A stretch of 64,000 bases of DNA from JBLZUR01 sp048565625 (GTDB taxonomy: Bacteria; Pseudomonadota; Alphaproteobacteria; Sphingomonadales; Sphingomonadaceae), in assembly GCF_048565625.1 (NCBI RefSeq), contig NZ_JBLZUR010000002.1:62001-126000 (forward strand). The letters are read 5' to 3'. The notes beneath the pieces were generated by a model, which was not told the origin of the DNA, made no database searches, and saw only the letters and a list, made by a program, of their open reading frames with translations. Shown one piece after another: positions 52,483-61,794 of this stretch (the stretch's first letter is position 1; each line of letters opens with the position of its first letter). The translations under genes were made by a program, and so were the position numbers.

Positions 52483-52872
52483 TCAGGCCTTGCAGGTCTG
52501 CGCCTTCTTGCCGGGGACGGCGATCTCGACCGGCGTGCCGGAGCCGCTGACCGAGAAGCCTTCCGCCGTGAACGGGCCACCGGCGGCAGCGGCGGTGAGC
52601 GGGGTCGCGGCGCCTTCCTTCTCGGTCTTGATCGCCGCGCTGGTGTCGTCGGTATAGAAGTCGACGAAGACGAGGCTGGCGTCGGCGCAACGATAGGTCT
52701 TGCTGGCCTTCAGCGCGGGCGGGAGCTTGACGTCGGCGGCGGTGGTGAAGTTCTCCCCCAGCGCATCGGCATCGGTCTGGTTGCCCGATGCGGCGGGGGC
52801 GGCCGCCTTGTCGCAGCCGGCGAGGAGGATGGAGGCCGCGATCGCGGCGGCGAAAGTGAGATTCTTGACCAT
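52483..52872 (-). CDS. MliC-like lipoprotein (lysozyme-inhibitor fold)
   Basis: The 129-residue lipoprotein has a signal peptide ending in ILLAGC and a mature domain with the pattern of membrane-bound lysozyme inhibitors: TYRCADASLVFVDFYTDD, a central GPFTAEGFSVSGSG and a C-terminal cysteine (AQTCKA) likely paired with the first. MliC proteins protect peptidoglycan from c-type lysozyme, but the active S-G/K motif is not certain here. The ATG at the signal peptide was preferred to an upstream in-frame GTG. A terminator follows. Confidence 0.6.
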   Translation of the reverse strand: MVKNLTFAAAIAASILLAGCDKAAAPAASGNQTDADALGENFTTAADVKLPPALKASKTYRCADASLVFVDFYTDDTSAAIKTEKEGAATPLTAAAAGGPFTAEGFSVSGSGTPVEIAVPGKKAQTCKA

Positions 52873-53036
52873 AGGAACAGGATTGTCGCGGTGCACCACC
52901 GGATGGTCAACGGAAATTTCAAGAAAGTTTCGTGACAAAGTTGCGCTGCGACAAGTTGTTGCGTCCGGGCGGCCCTTTGTCGTTGTAAAGAGAAGGCTGC
53001 TTGTCCGGCCCGGCGTGCGTCTCTAACCCTCGCACG

Positions 53037-54026
53037 ATGCCACATCCCGCACCCGGAACGCTCGCCCTGATCGGCAACACCCCGCTCGTCCGCCTGGAAG
53101 GGCCGAGCGCTGCCACCGGATGCGAGATCCTCGCCAAATGCGAGTTCATGAACCCGGGCGGATCGGTGAAGGACCGCGCGGCCCTGTTCATCGTCGAGGA
53201 TGCCGAGGAGAACGGCACACTGAAGCCGGGCGGCACGATCGTCGAGGGTACGGCGGGCAATACCGGCATCGGCCTGGCGCTCGTCGCCAATGCCAAGGGC
53301 TACAAGACGATCATCGTCATGCCGGAGACGCAGAGCCAGGAGAAGAAGGACACGCTCCGCGCGCTCGGCGCCGAGCTGGTGCTGGTCCCGGCGGCCGCCT
53401 ATTCGAACCCGGCGCATTTCGTCCACACCTCCCGACGGATCGCCGAGGAGACGCCGAACGCGATCTGGGCGAACCAGTTCGACAATTTGTCCAATCGCAT
53501 GGCGCATATCCGCACCACCGCCGAGGAGATCTGGGCGCAGACCGGCGGCGCGGTCGACGGCTTCATCTGCGCGGCGGGGACCGGCGGCACGATCGCGGGC
53601 GTCGGCCTCGGCCTCAAGGAGAAGGGGGAGGGCGTCGCCATCGGCCTCGCCGACCCGCATGGCGCGGCGCTCTACAGCTTCTACACGACGGGCGAGCTGG
53701 CGTCGGAAGGCACCTCGGTCGCCGAGGGGATCGGCCAGGGGCGGATCACCGCCAATCTGGAGGGCGCGCCGATCGACCGCGCCTATCGCGTCTCCGACGC
53801 GGAGGGGCTGGAATGGGTCCATCGGCTGCTCGGCGAGGAGGGGCTGTGCCTCGGCCTGTCCTCCGGCATCAACGTCGCGGGGGCGGTGGCGCTCGCCCGT
53901 GACCTCGGGCCGGGCAGGACGGTGGTGACCATGCTGTGCGACAGCGGGATGCGGTATCTGTCGACGCTCTACAATCCCGCATGGCTGCGCGAGAAGGGAC
54001 TGGCGGTCCCGCCTTGGCTGGGGTGA
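53037..54026 (+). CDS. cysK: Cysteine synthase A
   Basis: O-acetylserine sulfhydrylase makes cysteine from O-acetylserine and sulfide with PLP. The 329 residues show the PLP lysine in CEFMNPGGSVKDRAALFI (about residue 44), IVEGTAGNTGIGLALVANA, the glycine loop ICAAGTGGTIAGVGLGL and a C-terminal CDSGMRYLSTLYNPAWL. The last block is typical of the longer CysK-like enzymes. The stop overlaps the start of the TRIC-family gene (GTGA). Confidence 0.93.
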   Translation: MPHPAPGTLALIGNTPLVRLEGPSAATGCEILAKCEFMNPGGSVKDRAALFIVEDAEENGTLKPGGTIVEGTAGNTGIGLALVANAKGYKTIIVMPETQSQEKKDTLRALGAELVLVPAAAYSNPAHFVHTSRRIAEETPNAIWANQFDNLSNRMAHIRTTAEEIWAQTGGAVDGFICAAGTGGTIAGVGLGLKEKGEGVAIGLADPHGAALYSFYTTGELASEGTSVAEGIGQGRITANLEGAPIDRAYRVSDAEGLEWVHRLLGEEGLCLGLSSGINVAGAVALARDLGPGRTVVTMLCDSGMRYLSTLYNPAWLREKGLAVPPWLG

Positions 54027-54649
54027 GCCCATCCCTGCCACTGGCGATCCAGCCGCTGCTGCCCTGGCTGGATCTGCTCGGCCTGTCCGTCTTCGCGGCT
54101 TCGGGGTCGCTGGCGGCGGTGCGCAAGCGGCTGGACGTGGTGGGCGCGTGTTTCTTCGCGCTGATCACCGCGACCGGCGGGGGCACCTTGCGCGACCTGC
54201 TGATCGGGGCACCGGTGTTCTGGATGCACGATGCCGCGCCGGTGCTGATCTGCCTTGGCGTCGCGGTGCTGTCCTGGCTGATGCCGGTGCGGTGGTGGCC
54301 GGAGCGGGCGCTGGAGTGGCTCGATGCCGGCGGGCTCGCGGCCTATGCGGTCTATGGCGCGGGCAAGGCGATGCAGTTCGGGACCGGGCCGGTGCCGGCA
54401 GTGGCGGCGGGGGTGATTACCGCGTGCCTGGGCGGGATCATCCGCGACGTGACGGCGGGCGTGCCGTCGATCGTGCTGCGGCACGAACTGTACGTCACCG
54501 CAGCTTTGATGGCCGCAGCGGTGTTCGTCGGCCTTACCGGCCTTGGCATGGCCGCCCCGCTTCCGGCGCTCGGCGGTGCGCTGGCCGGGTTCGTGCTGCG
54601 CGGTGCGGCGATCCGGTGGAAGCTGGCGCTCAGCCCGCATCGCGGCTGA
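54023..54649 (+). CDS. TRIC-family (UPF0126) membrane channel protein
   Basis: The 208-residue protein has seven hydrophobic segments in two repeats with the family GGG and GG-IRD motifs: FFALITATGGGTLRDLLIGA and ITACLGGIIRDVTAGVPS. Bacterial TRIC proteins are trimeric potassium or cation channels; older names are YadS/YicG. GTG overlapping the cysK stop is taken as start since it begins the first helix (LPWLDLLGLSVFAASGSL). A longer frame lies inside cysK. Confidence 0.87.
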   Translation: MSPSLPLAIQPLLPWLDLLGLSVFAASGSLAAVRKRLDVVGACFFALITATGGGTLRDLLIGAPVFWMHDAAPVLICLGVAVLSWLMPVRWWPERALEWLDAGGLAAYAVYGAGKAMQFGTGPVPAVAAGVITACLGGIIRDVTAGVPSIVLRHELYVTAALMAAAVFVGLTGLGMAAPLPALGGALAGFVLRGAAIRWKLALSPHRG

Positions 54650-54728
54650 CGCGTTAACCCGCATTGCCAGATTCCACCTTCGCGGGTTAGATTCGCGCCA
54701 TGTTGGTCGGGATCGAGGGGAGGGGCGG

Positions 54729-54950
54729 ATGCAGCGCGTTCGTATCGGCCTGACCGGCCTCGCCATCGTCTTCCTGCTCGTGGTGCTTGCCGCCGCCGTG
54801 ATCAACGCCCTCGGTGAAGACGAGGACGGCAACAACGCGGCCAATGCGGCAGCCGTGAGCGACCCCAAGGAGCCGCTGGCGGAGCTGGGCATCGCCCCCG
54901 GCAATGCGCCGCCGGAGCCCGCCAAACCCGCTGCGCCCACGGGCAAGTGA
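54729..54950 (+). CDS. Small membrane-anchored hypothetical protein
   Basis: The 73-residue product has an N-terminal transmembrane helix (IGLTGLAIVFLLVVLAAAVI) and an acidic, Asn/Ala/Pro-rich tail (EDEDGNNAANAAAVSDPKEP). A GAGGGGAGGGG ribosome-binding site precedes the ATG. I recognise no family. It stands upstream of the division cluster, ~320 bp before mraZ. Confidence 0.6.
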   Translation: MQRVRIGLTGLAIVFLLVVLAAAVINALGEDEDGNNAANAAAVSDPKEPLAELGIAPGNAPPEPAKPAAPTGK

Positions 54951-55273
54951 TGCTTCCGCGCTGGTCTCGGGCGCTGTGGGGAAAAGCGGGGATACCGGCC
55001 CCGCACATCTATTCCAACAGAGTTATCCACAGGCTTGTTCCTGGAACAGGGAGGGAACAACCTTCCTGATCTTCCCCATTCCCCCTCGGAGCGCCCCCAC
55101 AACTAGGGTTCTCCCCAGTTTTCCCCAAAAGTGGCATTGTGTCCCCATCCACAGGCTGGTAAATAGCCTGGGAACAAGGGGCGAGCTGTCCTGCCCGTGA
55201 AACGGCAAGAACGCGAAGGCGACACTGCTTTCGTCGGCGAGGGCGGCTTTGCGTCTCGGATCAGGGACCGGAC
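54951..55273 (+). promoter_or_regulatory. Regulatory region before the dcw cluster
   Basis: This gene-free stretch carries the promoter for mraZ and the genes after it. It includes a perfect DnaA-box sequence (TTATCCACA, 55023-55031) and several CCCCA motifs that are TGGGG on the other strand, described separately. A single DnaA box does not make an origin here. Confidence 0.55.
55108..55147 (-). promoter_or_regulatory. Candidate MraZ boxes
   Basis: On the minus strand, TGGGGAAAACTGGGGAGAAC gives two TGGGG units ten bases apart, and a third TGGGG lies exactly 20 bases further upstream. MraZ binds direct repeats of TGGG(A/G) at 10-base spacing upstream of its own operon, so this array fits autoregulation. 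The array is ~125-165 bp before the mraZ start. Confidence 0.55.
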
Positions 55274-55708
55274 GTGGACGGAAGGGGTGTCTTCAGGGGC
55301 TTTGCGCTGCAAAACGTCGACGCCAAGGGCCGCGTCGCGATCCCCTACGCCCTGCGCCAGACGATCGAGCTGAACAGCCAGGTCAAGACCGCTGTCGTCG
55401 CCAAGCTCGGCAAGTCGGACGGCCTGACCGGCTACGATCGCAACTTCCTGCCAGAGGCGGGTGATCGCAACGAGAACCGCATCAATTTCGGTCTCACCGA
55501 AGAGGCGAATTACGACGATTCCGGCCGGATGGTGATCCCGCCGATGCTCCGCAAGCTCGGCAAGATCGAGAACCTCGCCTTCTTCATCGGCACGGGCGAA
55601 CGGTTCGAAATCTGGAACCCGGCGATTGCGCTCGCCAGCGACGAGATCGACGATGACGTCAAGGAGATCATCCGCTTCTGCCTTGAAGACAAGGGGATCA
55701 CGCTGTGA
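55274..55708 (+). CDS. mraZ: Transcriptional regulator MraZ
   Basis: The 144-residue protein has two AbrB-like swapped-hairpin halves: NVDAKGRVAIPYALRQTI and YDDSGRMVIPPMLRKLG, each with the DxxGR signature. It represses the dcw cluster by binding repeats upstream, forming ring oligomers. The start is GTG (VDGRGVFRGFALQ). It overlaps rsmH by GTGA. Confidence 0.95.
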   Translation: MDGRGVFRGFALQNVDAKGRVAIPYALRQTIELNSQVKTAVVAKLGKSDGLTGYDRNFLPEAGDRNENRINFGLTEEANYDDSGRMVIPPMLRKLGKIENLAFFIGTGERFEIWNPAIALASDEIDDDVKEIIRFCLEDKGITL

Positions 55709-56658
55709 GCGCCCCCTCCCGCGACACCCGGCACGATCCCGTCCTGATCGATGAGGTGATCGCCGGCCTCGATCCGCAGGCCGGCGAGACGCATGTCGAC
55801 GCGACCTTCGGGGCGGGCGGCTATACCCGCGCGCTGCTGGCGAAGGGCGCGCGGGTGATCGCCTTCGACCGCGATCCCGATGCGATCGCCGAGGCGGCAC
55901 CCTTGCAGGCGGAAGCGGGCGAGGCGCTGACCCTGGTGCCGGAGCCGTTCTCCCGCCTTGACCGCGCTCTCGCCGAGCGTGGCGTGGAGGCGGTGGACGG
56001 CGTCACCTTCGACATCGGCGTCTCCTCGATGCAGCTCGACCGGGCGGAGCGCGGCTTCTCGTTCCAGGCCGATGGCCCCCTCGACATGCGGATGGCGCAG
56101 GACGGGATGAGCGCCGCCGACTTCCTAAACGAGGCGGACGAGGACGCGATCGCCGACGTCATCTTCCAGTATGGGGACGAGCCGAAGTCGCGCCGCATCG
56201 CCCGCGCGATCGTCGCCGCCCGCCCGCTGACCCGCACCGCTCAGCTGGCGGAGGCCGTACGCAAGGCGATCGGCGTGAAGCCCGGCGAGAAGAAGGACCC
56301 GGCGACCCGGACCTTCCAGGCGATCCGCATCCACATCAATGCCGAGCTGGACGAGTTGACCGGCGGACTGGCGGCTGCCGAGCGCGTGTTGCGCCCCGGC
56401 GGGCGGCTGGCGGTCGTCACCTTCCATTCGGCCGAGGACCGGATCGTGAAGCGCTTCCTGCGGATGCGTTCGGGTGCGACCCCCGCCGGATCGCGCCATC
56501 GCCCCGCCAATGACGCGGCGCCCGCCCCGAGCTTCGAGGCGGTCGCTAAGGCCGTCCGACCCGGCGAGGCCGAACTCGCCCGCAACCCCCGCGCACGGTC
56601 CGCCACCCTGCGCGTCGCCCGCCGCACCGCTGCCCCCGCCTGGACTGGAGACCTTTGA
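55705..56658 (+). CDS. rsmH: 16S rRNA (cytosine-1402-N4) methyltransferase
   Basis: It methylates C1402 in the ribosomal P site. In 317 residues the SAM motif is VDATFGAGGYTRALLAKGAR; FDIGVSSMQLDRAERGFSF, GPLDMRMAQDGMSAADF and ETFQAIRIHIN-like TRTFQAIRIHINAELDEL follow. The GTG start overlaps the mraZ stop, and its stop overlaps the ftsL ATG. Confidence 0.96.
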   Translation: MSAPSRDTRHDPVLIDEVIAGLDPQAGETHVDATFGAGGYTRALLAKGARVIAFDRDPDAIAEAAPLQAEAGEALTLVPEPFSRLDRALAERGVEAVDGVTFDIGVSSMQLDRAERGFSFQADGPLDMRMAQDGMSAADFLNEADEDAIADVIFQYGDEPKSRRIARAIVAARPLTRTAQLAEAVRKAIGVKPGEKKDPATRTFQAIRIHINAELDELTGGLAAAERVLRPGGRLAVVTFHSAEDRIVKRFLRMRSGATPAGSRHRPANDAAPAPSFEAVAKAVRPGEAELARNPRARSATLRVARRTAAPAWTGDL

Positions 56659-57305
56659 TGATCGCGACCCGTTTCCGTTCGGTGGTCTCCGCCGCGGCCG
56701 TCGCGGGCGCGGCGCTCGGCTTTTACCTCATCTCGCTCAACGTCGCGGCGGAGCGGAACGAGCTCTTGAAGGTCGAGCGGCAGATCGTCGCGGTGAAGAG
56801 CGACATGCGCTACCTGCAGACCGAGTTCGGCACCCGCTCACGCCTGTCCGAGCTGGAGCGGTGGAACGGCGACGTGCTGGCGCTGCAGGCCGCCGCGCCG
56901 AAGCAGTACGTCAAGGACGGCGTGCAGCTGGCGGCGCTGGTCACTCCGCCCGCCCCCGTGCAGCCGATCCCGCCAGCCATCAAGGCGCAGTCGACGATCG
57001 AGGATGCGGGCGTGCGCCTCGCCTCCTTTGAGGCGACCGCGCCGAAGGCGGCACCGGTTTCGGTCGCGCCGGCCCCGGCCGAGCCGATGCTGCGACAGGC
57101 GACCTACATCAAGCCGACGGCGGGCACGCTCGCCCCCGCGCCGGAGAAGGTCGCGCTGAAGGTCGAGAAGGTCTCGCTGCCGGCCGCGCCGAAGACCGAC
57201 AAGGTTGCGCCCAAGCCCGCCAAGGTCGCCGGCCTGCTCAACGACGATCTCCTCGGCGAGATCAGCAAGGTCGCCCGCAAGGAGAAGGCCAAAGCCGCGC
57301 AATGA
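56658..57305 (+). CDS. ftsL: Cell division protein FtsL-like
   Basis: The 215-residue protein occupies the ftsL position between rsmH and ftsI. It has one N-terminal transmembrane helix (VVSAAAVAGAALGFYLISLN) followed by a short coiled coil (LLKVERQIVAVKSDMRYLQT). It is longer than typical FtsL (~100-130 residues) because of an Ala/Pro/Lys-rich periplasmic tail. FtsL links FtsB/FtsQ to the FtsWI synthase. The assignment rests on position and topology, as sequence is poorly conserved in this family. Confidence 0.8.
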   Translation: MIATRFRSVVSAAAVAGAALGFYLISLNVAAERNELLKVERQIVAVKSDMRYLQTEFGTRSRLSELERWNGDVLALQAAAPKQYVKDGVQLAALVTPPAPVQPIPPAIKAQSTIEDAGVRLASFEATAPKAAPVSVAPAPAEPMLRQATYIKPTAGTLAPAPEKVALKVEKVSLPAAPKTDKVAPKPAKVAGLLNDDLLGEISKVARKEKAKAAQ

Positions 57306-59011
57306 CCGCCGTCGCCCTGCCGCGCCAGAAAAGGATCGAGCCGGCCGGCGCGCAGCAGGAAGCGGTGACGCTCACCCATTTCCGGCTGATGCTGGTCATG
57401 TTGCTGTTCATGGGCGTGGCGGCGGTGATCGCATCGCGCCTGCTGTTCCTCGCCGCCTTCGGAGACGAGGCGTCGGGCGGGCGGCGCAGCGCGCTGGGCA
57501 TTCCGCCGCGCGCGGACATTGTCGACCGGAACGGCGTGCCTCTGGCCCGCACGATCGACGCCTGGTCGATCGCGATCCACCCCTCGCGGCTGGTCAACGA
57601 TCCCGAGGACCTTGCGCCGAAGCTCGCCGCGATGATGCCCGAGAAGACCGAGGCGCAGTATCTCGCCATGCTGCGATCGGGCAAGAACTTCGCCTATCTG
57701 CGCCGCCGCGCCATGCCGGAGCTGGTGCAGGCGGTGAACGCGCTCGGCGAACCCGCGATCGAGTTCCAGCGTGAGCCCGAGCGGCTCTATCCGCAGGCGA
57801 GCCTCGCCAGCCATATCCTTGGCTTCACCAACCGCGAGGGGCTGGGCGTCGGCGGGATCGAGGGCGCGTTCGAGAAGCGGCTGATCGATCCTGCGATGCG
57901 CGACAAGCCGATTCAGCTCTCGATCGACAGCCGGGTGCAGGCCGTGATGGAGAGCGAACTCTATTCCGCGATGATGCGCTTTCAGGCGATCGGGGCGACC
58001 GGCGTGGTGCTGAATGTCCGCACCGGCGAGGTCGTGGCGCTCGCCTCGCTGCCAAGCTTCAACCCCAACGCGCCGGGCCGGGTGACGCAGGACCTGCTCT
58101 ACAACAAGGCGACGATGGGCGTGTACGAATTGGGATCGACCTTCAAGGCGATCACCATGGCGAACGGCATCGAGAGCGGCGTGCTGCATTCGATGGCGCA
58201 GACCTATGACGCGACCGCCTCGCTGCAGATCGGGCGGTTCCGCATCAACGACGACCACCCCAAGCGGCGCTTCCTCTCGGTGCCCGAGATCATGGTCTAT
58301 TCGTCCAACATCGGCACCGCGCGGATCGCCGAGGAACTGGGGCAGGCGCGGGAGCTGGCGATGTTCCGCCGCCTCGGCTTCGACCGGAAGGTTGATATCG
58401 AAATTCCCGAGAAATCGGTGCCGCTGCTGCCAGGCTATTGGGGACGGACGACGGTGATGACGGTTGCCTATGGCCACGGCATCGCGGTGACGCCGCTCCA
58501 CCTCGCCAACGCCTATGCGGCCTTGGTCAATGGGGGCGTGCTGCGCCCGGCGACGCTGATGAAGCGCGATCCCGATCACCTGCCCGCCGGGCGGCGCGTG
58601 ATTTCGGAGGATACCAGCTTCAAGGTGCGGCAGCTGATGCGCATGGTGGTCATGCCGGAGACGGGCGGCACGGGTAAGAGCGCCAACGCCATCGGCTTCC
58701 GCGTCGGCGGCAAGACCGGCACGGCGGAAAAGGCGTCGAACGGCGGCTATGCCCGGCACTCGCTGGTGACGACCTTCGCCGGCGCCTTCCCGATGGACGA
58801 CCCCAAGTATATCGTGCTCGCCATGCTCGACGAACCCAAGGGCACGAAGGAGACCTACGGCTTCGCGACCGCCGGGTGGAACGCGGGGCCGGTGGTCGGC
58901 AAGGTCATCGCGCGCGTCGGCCCGATGCTGGGCGTAATGCCGGACGAGAACCGCGACATCGACGTGTCGCAGCTGATGCCGCTCGTCGCCCCCGTCACGA
59001 AGGGGCACTGA
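57302..59011 (+). CDS. ftsI: Septal peptidoglycan transpeptidase FtsI (PBP3)
   Basis: This 569-residue class B penicillin-binding protein has one N-terminal membrane anchor (LMLVMLLFMGVAAVIASRLL), a pedestal domain (RADIVDRNGVPLARTIDAWS) and the transpeptidase domain. The catalytic SxxK is in YELGSTFKAITMANG, the SxN in MVYSSNIGTARIAEELG and the KTG in RVGGKTGTAEKASNGG. It overlaps ftsL by ATGA and murE by TGATG. Confidence 0.96.
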   Translation: MTAVALPRQKRIEPAGAQQEAVTLTHFRLMLVMLLFMGVAAVIASRLLFLAAFGDEASGGRRSALGIPPRADIVDRNGVPLARTIDAWSIAIHPSRLVNDPEDLAPKLAAMMPEKTEAQYLAMLRSGKNFAYLRRRAMPELVQAVNALGEPAIEFQREPERLYPQASLASHILGFTNREGLGVGGIEGAFEKRLIDPAMRDKPIQLSIDSRVQAVMESELYSAMMRFQAIGATGVVLNVRTGEVVALASLPSFNPNAPGRVTQDLLYNKATMGVYELGSTFKAITMANGIESGVLHSMAQTYDATASLQIGRFRINDDHPKRRFLSVPEIMVYSSNIGTARIAEELGQARELAMFRRLGFDRKVDIEIPEKSVPLLPGYWGRTTVMTVAYGHGIAVTPLHLANAYAALVNGGVLRPATLMKRDPDHLPAGRRVISEDTSFKVRQLMRMVVMPETGGTGKSANAIGFRVGGKTGTAEKASNGGYARHSLVTTFAGAFPMDDPKYIVLAMLDEPKGTKETYGFATAGWNAGPVVGKVIARVGPMLGVMPDENRDIDVSQLMPLVAPVTKGH

Positions 59012-60423
59012 TGAAACTCTCCGATTTGGGACTGGCTGGGGACGCGACCGTCACCGGCTTCGCGATCGATCATCGCAAGGTGGCGCCGGGAACGGTGTTC
59101 GGCGCGTTCAAGGGCGCGCGCTTCGACGGAGAGAGCTTCATCGCGGATGCGGTGAAGGCGGGCGCGGTGGCGGTGGTGACGCGGCCCGAGGCGACGGTCG
59201 CGGGCGCGTTGCATGTGGCGGACAGCGAGCCGCGCCGTGCCTTTGCTCGGCTTGCGGCGAAGTTCTTCGCGCCTTTTCCGAGCCAGGTGGTCGCGGTTAC
59301 GGGGACCAACGGCAAGACATCGACGGTCGAGCTGACGCGGCAGCTGTGGCGGATGGCGGGGCATAACGCCGCGTCGATCGGGACGCTGGGCGTGACGACG
59401 GCGGACGATCAGGTGTCGACCGGGCTGACCACGCCCGATGTCGCGACCTTCCTGTCGAACGTCGCCGGGCTGGCGCGCGAGGGTGTGACGCATCTGGCAT
59501 TCGAGGCGTCGAGCCACGGTCTGACTCAGTTCCGGACCGAGGGGCTACCGGTGCGCGCCGCCGCCTTCACCAACTTGAGTCGCGACCATCTCGACTATCA
59601 CGGCACGATGGAGGCCTATCTGGAGGCCAAGCTGCGGCTGTTCACCGAAGTCGTTGATCGCGACGGCACGGCGGTGGTCTGGGCCGACGACCCTGCTTCG
59701 GAACGGGTCGCCGAGCTGGCGCGCGAGCGCGGGCTGACGCTGATGACGGTGGGCGTGAAGGGCGAGAGCCTGCGCCTCGTGTCGCGAGAGCCGACCGCTC
59801 TGGGCCAGACGCTGACGATCGACGCGGCGGGCGATCGGTATGTCGTCAAGCTTCCGCTGATAGGGGCCTATCAGGCGGCGAACGCGCTGACCGCCGCTGG
59901 CCTCGTCATCGCGACCGGAGGCGAGACCGGCGACGTGCTGGCAAAGCTGTCCCGGGTGCAGCCGGTACGCGGGCGTCTGGAGCGAGCGACGCTGACGCGG
60001 GACGGCGCGCCGGTCTATGTCGATTATGCGCATACCCCCGACGGGCTGGACGCGGCGATTTCCGCGCTTCGCCCTCATGCCTCCGGCAGGCTGATCGTGG
60101 TCTTCGGCGCGGGCGGCGATCGCGATACCGGCAAGCGGCCGCTGATGGCGGAGGTTGCGGCGCGGCTCGCCGACCGGGTCATTGTCACCGACGACAATCC
60201 GCGCAGCGAGGACCCGGCGGCGATCCGTCGCGACGTGATGGCGGGCGCTCCGGAGGCGCTCGAGATCGGCGGGCGACGAGAGGCGATCGCCGCCGCCATC
60301 GCCGAGGCGGGCGAGGGCGACATCGTGCTGATCGCCGGCAAGGGGCACGAACAGGGGCAGATCGTCGGCGACATCGTCCTGCCCTTTGACGACGTGCAGG
60401 TCGCGCGGGAGTGCGCGGGATGA
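59011..60423 (+). CDS. murE: UDP-MurNAc-tripeptide synthetase
   Basis: This ligase adds the third residue, meso-diaminopimelate in Gram-negatives, to UDP-MurNAc-L-Ala-D-Glu. In 470 residues it shows ATP-binding VVAVTGTNGKTSTVELTRQL, FEASSHGLTQFRTEG, FTNLSRDHLDYHGTMEAYLE and the DAP-recognition DDNPRSEDPAAIRRD. The DNPR signature marks DAP specificity. The ATG overlaps the ftsI stop; an in-frame extension upstream lies inside ftsI and is not real. Confidence 0.96.
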   Translation: MKLSDLGLAGDATVTGFAIDHRKVAPGTVFGAFKGARFDGESFIADAVKAGAVAVVTRPEATVAGALHVADSEPRRAFARLAAKFFAPFPSQVVAVTGTNGKTSTVELTRQLWRMAGHNAASIGTLGVTTADDQVSTGLTTPDVATFLSNVAGLAREGVTHLAFEASSHGLTQFRTEGLPVRAAAFTNLSRDHLDYHGTMEAYLEAKLRLFTEVVDRDGTAVVWADDPASERVAELARERGLTLMTVGVKGESLRLVSREPTALGQTLTIDAAGDRYVVKLPLIGAYQAANALTAAGLVIATGGETGDVLAKLSRVQPVRGRLERATLTRDGAPVYVDYAHTPDGLDAAISALRPHASGRLIVVFGAGGDRDTGKRPLMAEVAARLADRVIVTDDNPRSEDPAAIRRDVMAGAPEALEIGGRREAIAAAIAEAGEGDIVLIAGKGHEQGQIVGDIVLPFDDVQVARECAG

Positions 60424-61793
60424 CACTCTGGACCGCAGCCGAGATCGCCGCCGCCACCGGTGGGCGGGTGGAAGGGGATTTCGCCGCGACGGGCGTGTCC
60501 TTCGACTCCCGCGAGGTCGAACCCGGGCATCTCTTCGTTGCGATGAAGGGCGAGGCGACGGATGGGCATCGCTTCGTTGCGGGTGCCTACGAAAAGGGTG
60601 CGGCGGGTGCGCTGGTCAGCCAGCCGGTGGATGGACCGGCGGTGCTGGTGGCCGACACGACTCACGCTCTCGACGATCTGGCCCGAGCGTCGCGCCAGCG
60701 GACCTCCGCCCGGATCATCGGCATCACCGGATCGGTGGGAAAGACCGGCACCAAGGAGGCGCTCGCCGACGCGCTGGCGCGGGGCCTGCGCGGGCCGGTG
60801 CATCGCTCGATCAAGAGTTACAACAATCATACCGGCGTGCCGCTGAGCCTGGCGCGGATGCCCGCCGAGACCGCCTTTGGCGTGTTCGAGATAGGGATGA
60901 ATCATGCGGGCGAGCTGGCCGTGCTCACCCGCCTCGTCCGCCCGCATGTCGCGATCGTCACCGCCATCGCGCCGGCGCACAGCGAATTTTTCGCTAGCGA
61001 GGCGGCGATCGCCGATGCGAAGGGCGAGATCTTCCAGGGGCTGGAGCCGGGCGGCACTGCGATCATCCCCCATGACAGCCCGCACCGCGACCGCCTGATC
61101 GCAGCGGCGGAGCCTTATGCCGGCCGCATCTGGACGTTCGGGCGCGACAAGGCGGCGGATATCCACGCCATCGACGCGATCGAGGTGGAGAGCGGCGGCA
61201 CCTTCGTCACTGCCTGCCTGCCGGTTGCCGATGTCAGCTTCACGATCGCGCAGGCGGGCGCGCATTGGGTGTCGAACGCGCTGGCGGTGATGGCGGCGGT
61301 AGCGGCGGTTGACGGCGATCTCGCCTCGGCGGGCCTCGCGCTCGCCGACATGGCCGGCCTTGCCGGGCGGGGCGAGCGGCGGGAGGTGGCGCTTGAGGGC
61401 GGCACCGCGACGATCGTGGACGAAAGCTACAACGCCAACCCAGCGTCGATGGCGGCGACGATCGCGACGTTGGGCGCGATGCCGGCCAAGCGGCGCATCG
61501 TCGTGCTGGGCGAGATGCGCGAGCTCGGGGCGGGATCGGCCGACTTCCACGCCGGGCTTGCCGCGCCCATCCTGGCGGCGAACGTGGATCGCGCACTGCT
61601 CGTCGGGGAAGGCATGGCGCCGCTTGGCCGGGCGCTTGAGGGGCGGATCGAGTTGGCGCATCTGCCCGACGCCGCCGCCGCGATCGACATGCTGGGCGGC
61701 ACGCTCGCCCCCGGCGACGCGGTCCTCGTCAAGGGTTCAAACGTGGTCGGCCTGTCGCGGGTCGTCGCCGCGCTCGCCACGGATAAGTCCTGA
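60420..61793 (+). CDS. murF: UDP-MurNAc-tripeptide:D-Ala-D-Ala ligase
   Basis: It completes the pentapeptide. Its 457 residues include the P-loop IIGITGSVGKTGTKEALADA, KSYNNHTGVPLSLARMP, GVFEIGMNHAGELAVLTRL and the C-terminal VDESYNANPASMAATIATLG. The ATGA overlap with murE and 1-bp gap before mraY place it in the dcw operon. Confidence 0.95.
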   Translation: MTLWTAAEIAAATGGRVEGDFAATGVSFDSREVEPGHLFVAMKGEATDGHRFVAGAYEKGAAGALVSQPVDGPAVLVADTTHALDDLARASRQRTSARIIGITGSVGKTGTKEALADALARGLRGPVHRSIKSYNNHTGVPLSLARMPAETAFGVFEIGMNHAGELAVLTRLVRPHVAIVTAIAPAHSEFFASEAAIADAKGEIFQGLEPGGTAIIPHDSPHRDRLIAAAEPYAGRIWTFGRDKAADIHAIDAIEVESGGTFVTACLPVADVSFTIAQAGAHWVSNALAVMAAVAAVDGDLASAGLALADMAGLAGRGERREVALEGGTATIVDESYNANPASMAATIATLGAMPAKRRIVVLGEMRELGAGSADFHAGLAAPILAANVDRALLVGEGMAPLGRALEGRIELAHLPDAAAAIDMLGGTLAPGDAVLVKGSNVVGLSRVVAALATDKS

Positions 61794-61794
61794 C

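Noticed and set aside
55023..55031. DnaA box as evidence of a replication origin
   Set aside because: Only one perfect box and one weak match are present, with no AT-rich unwinding region and no dnaA, dnaN, hemE or gidA neighbours.
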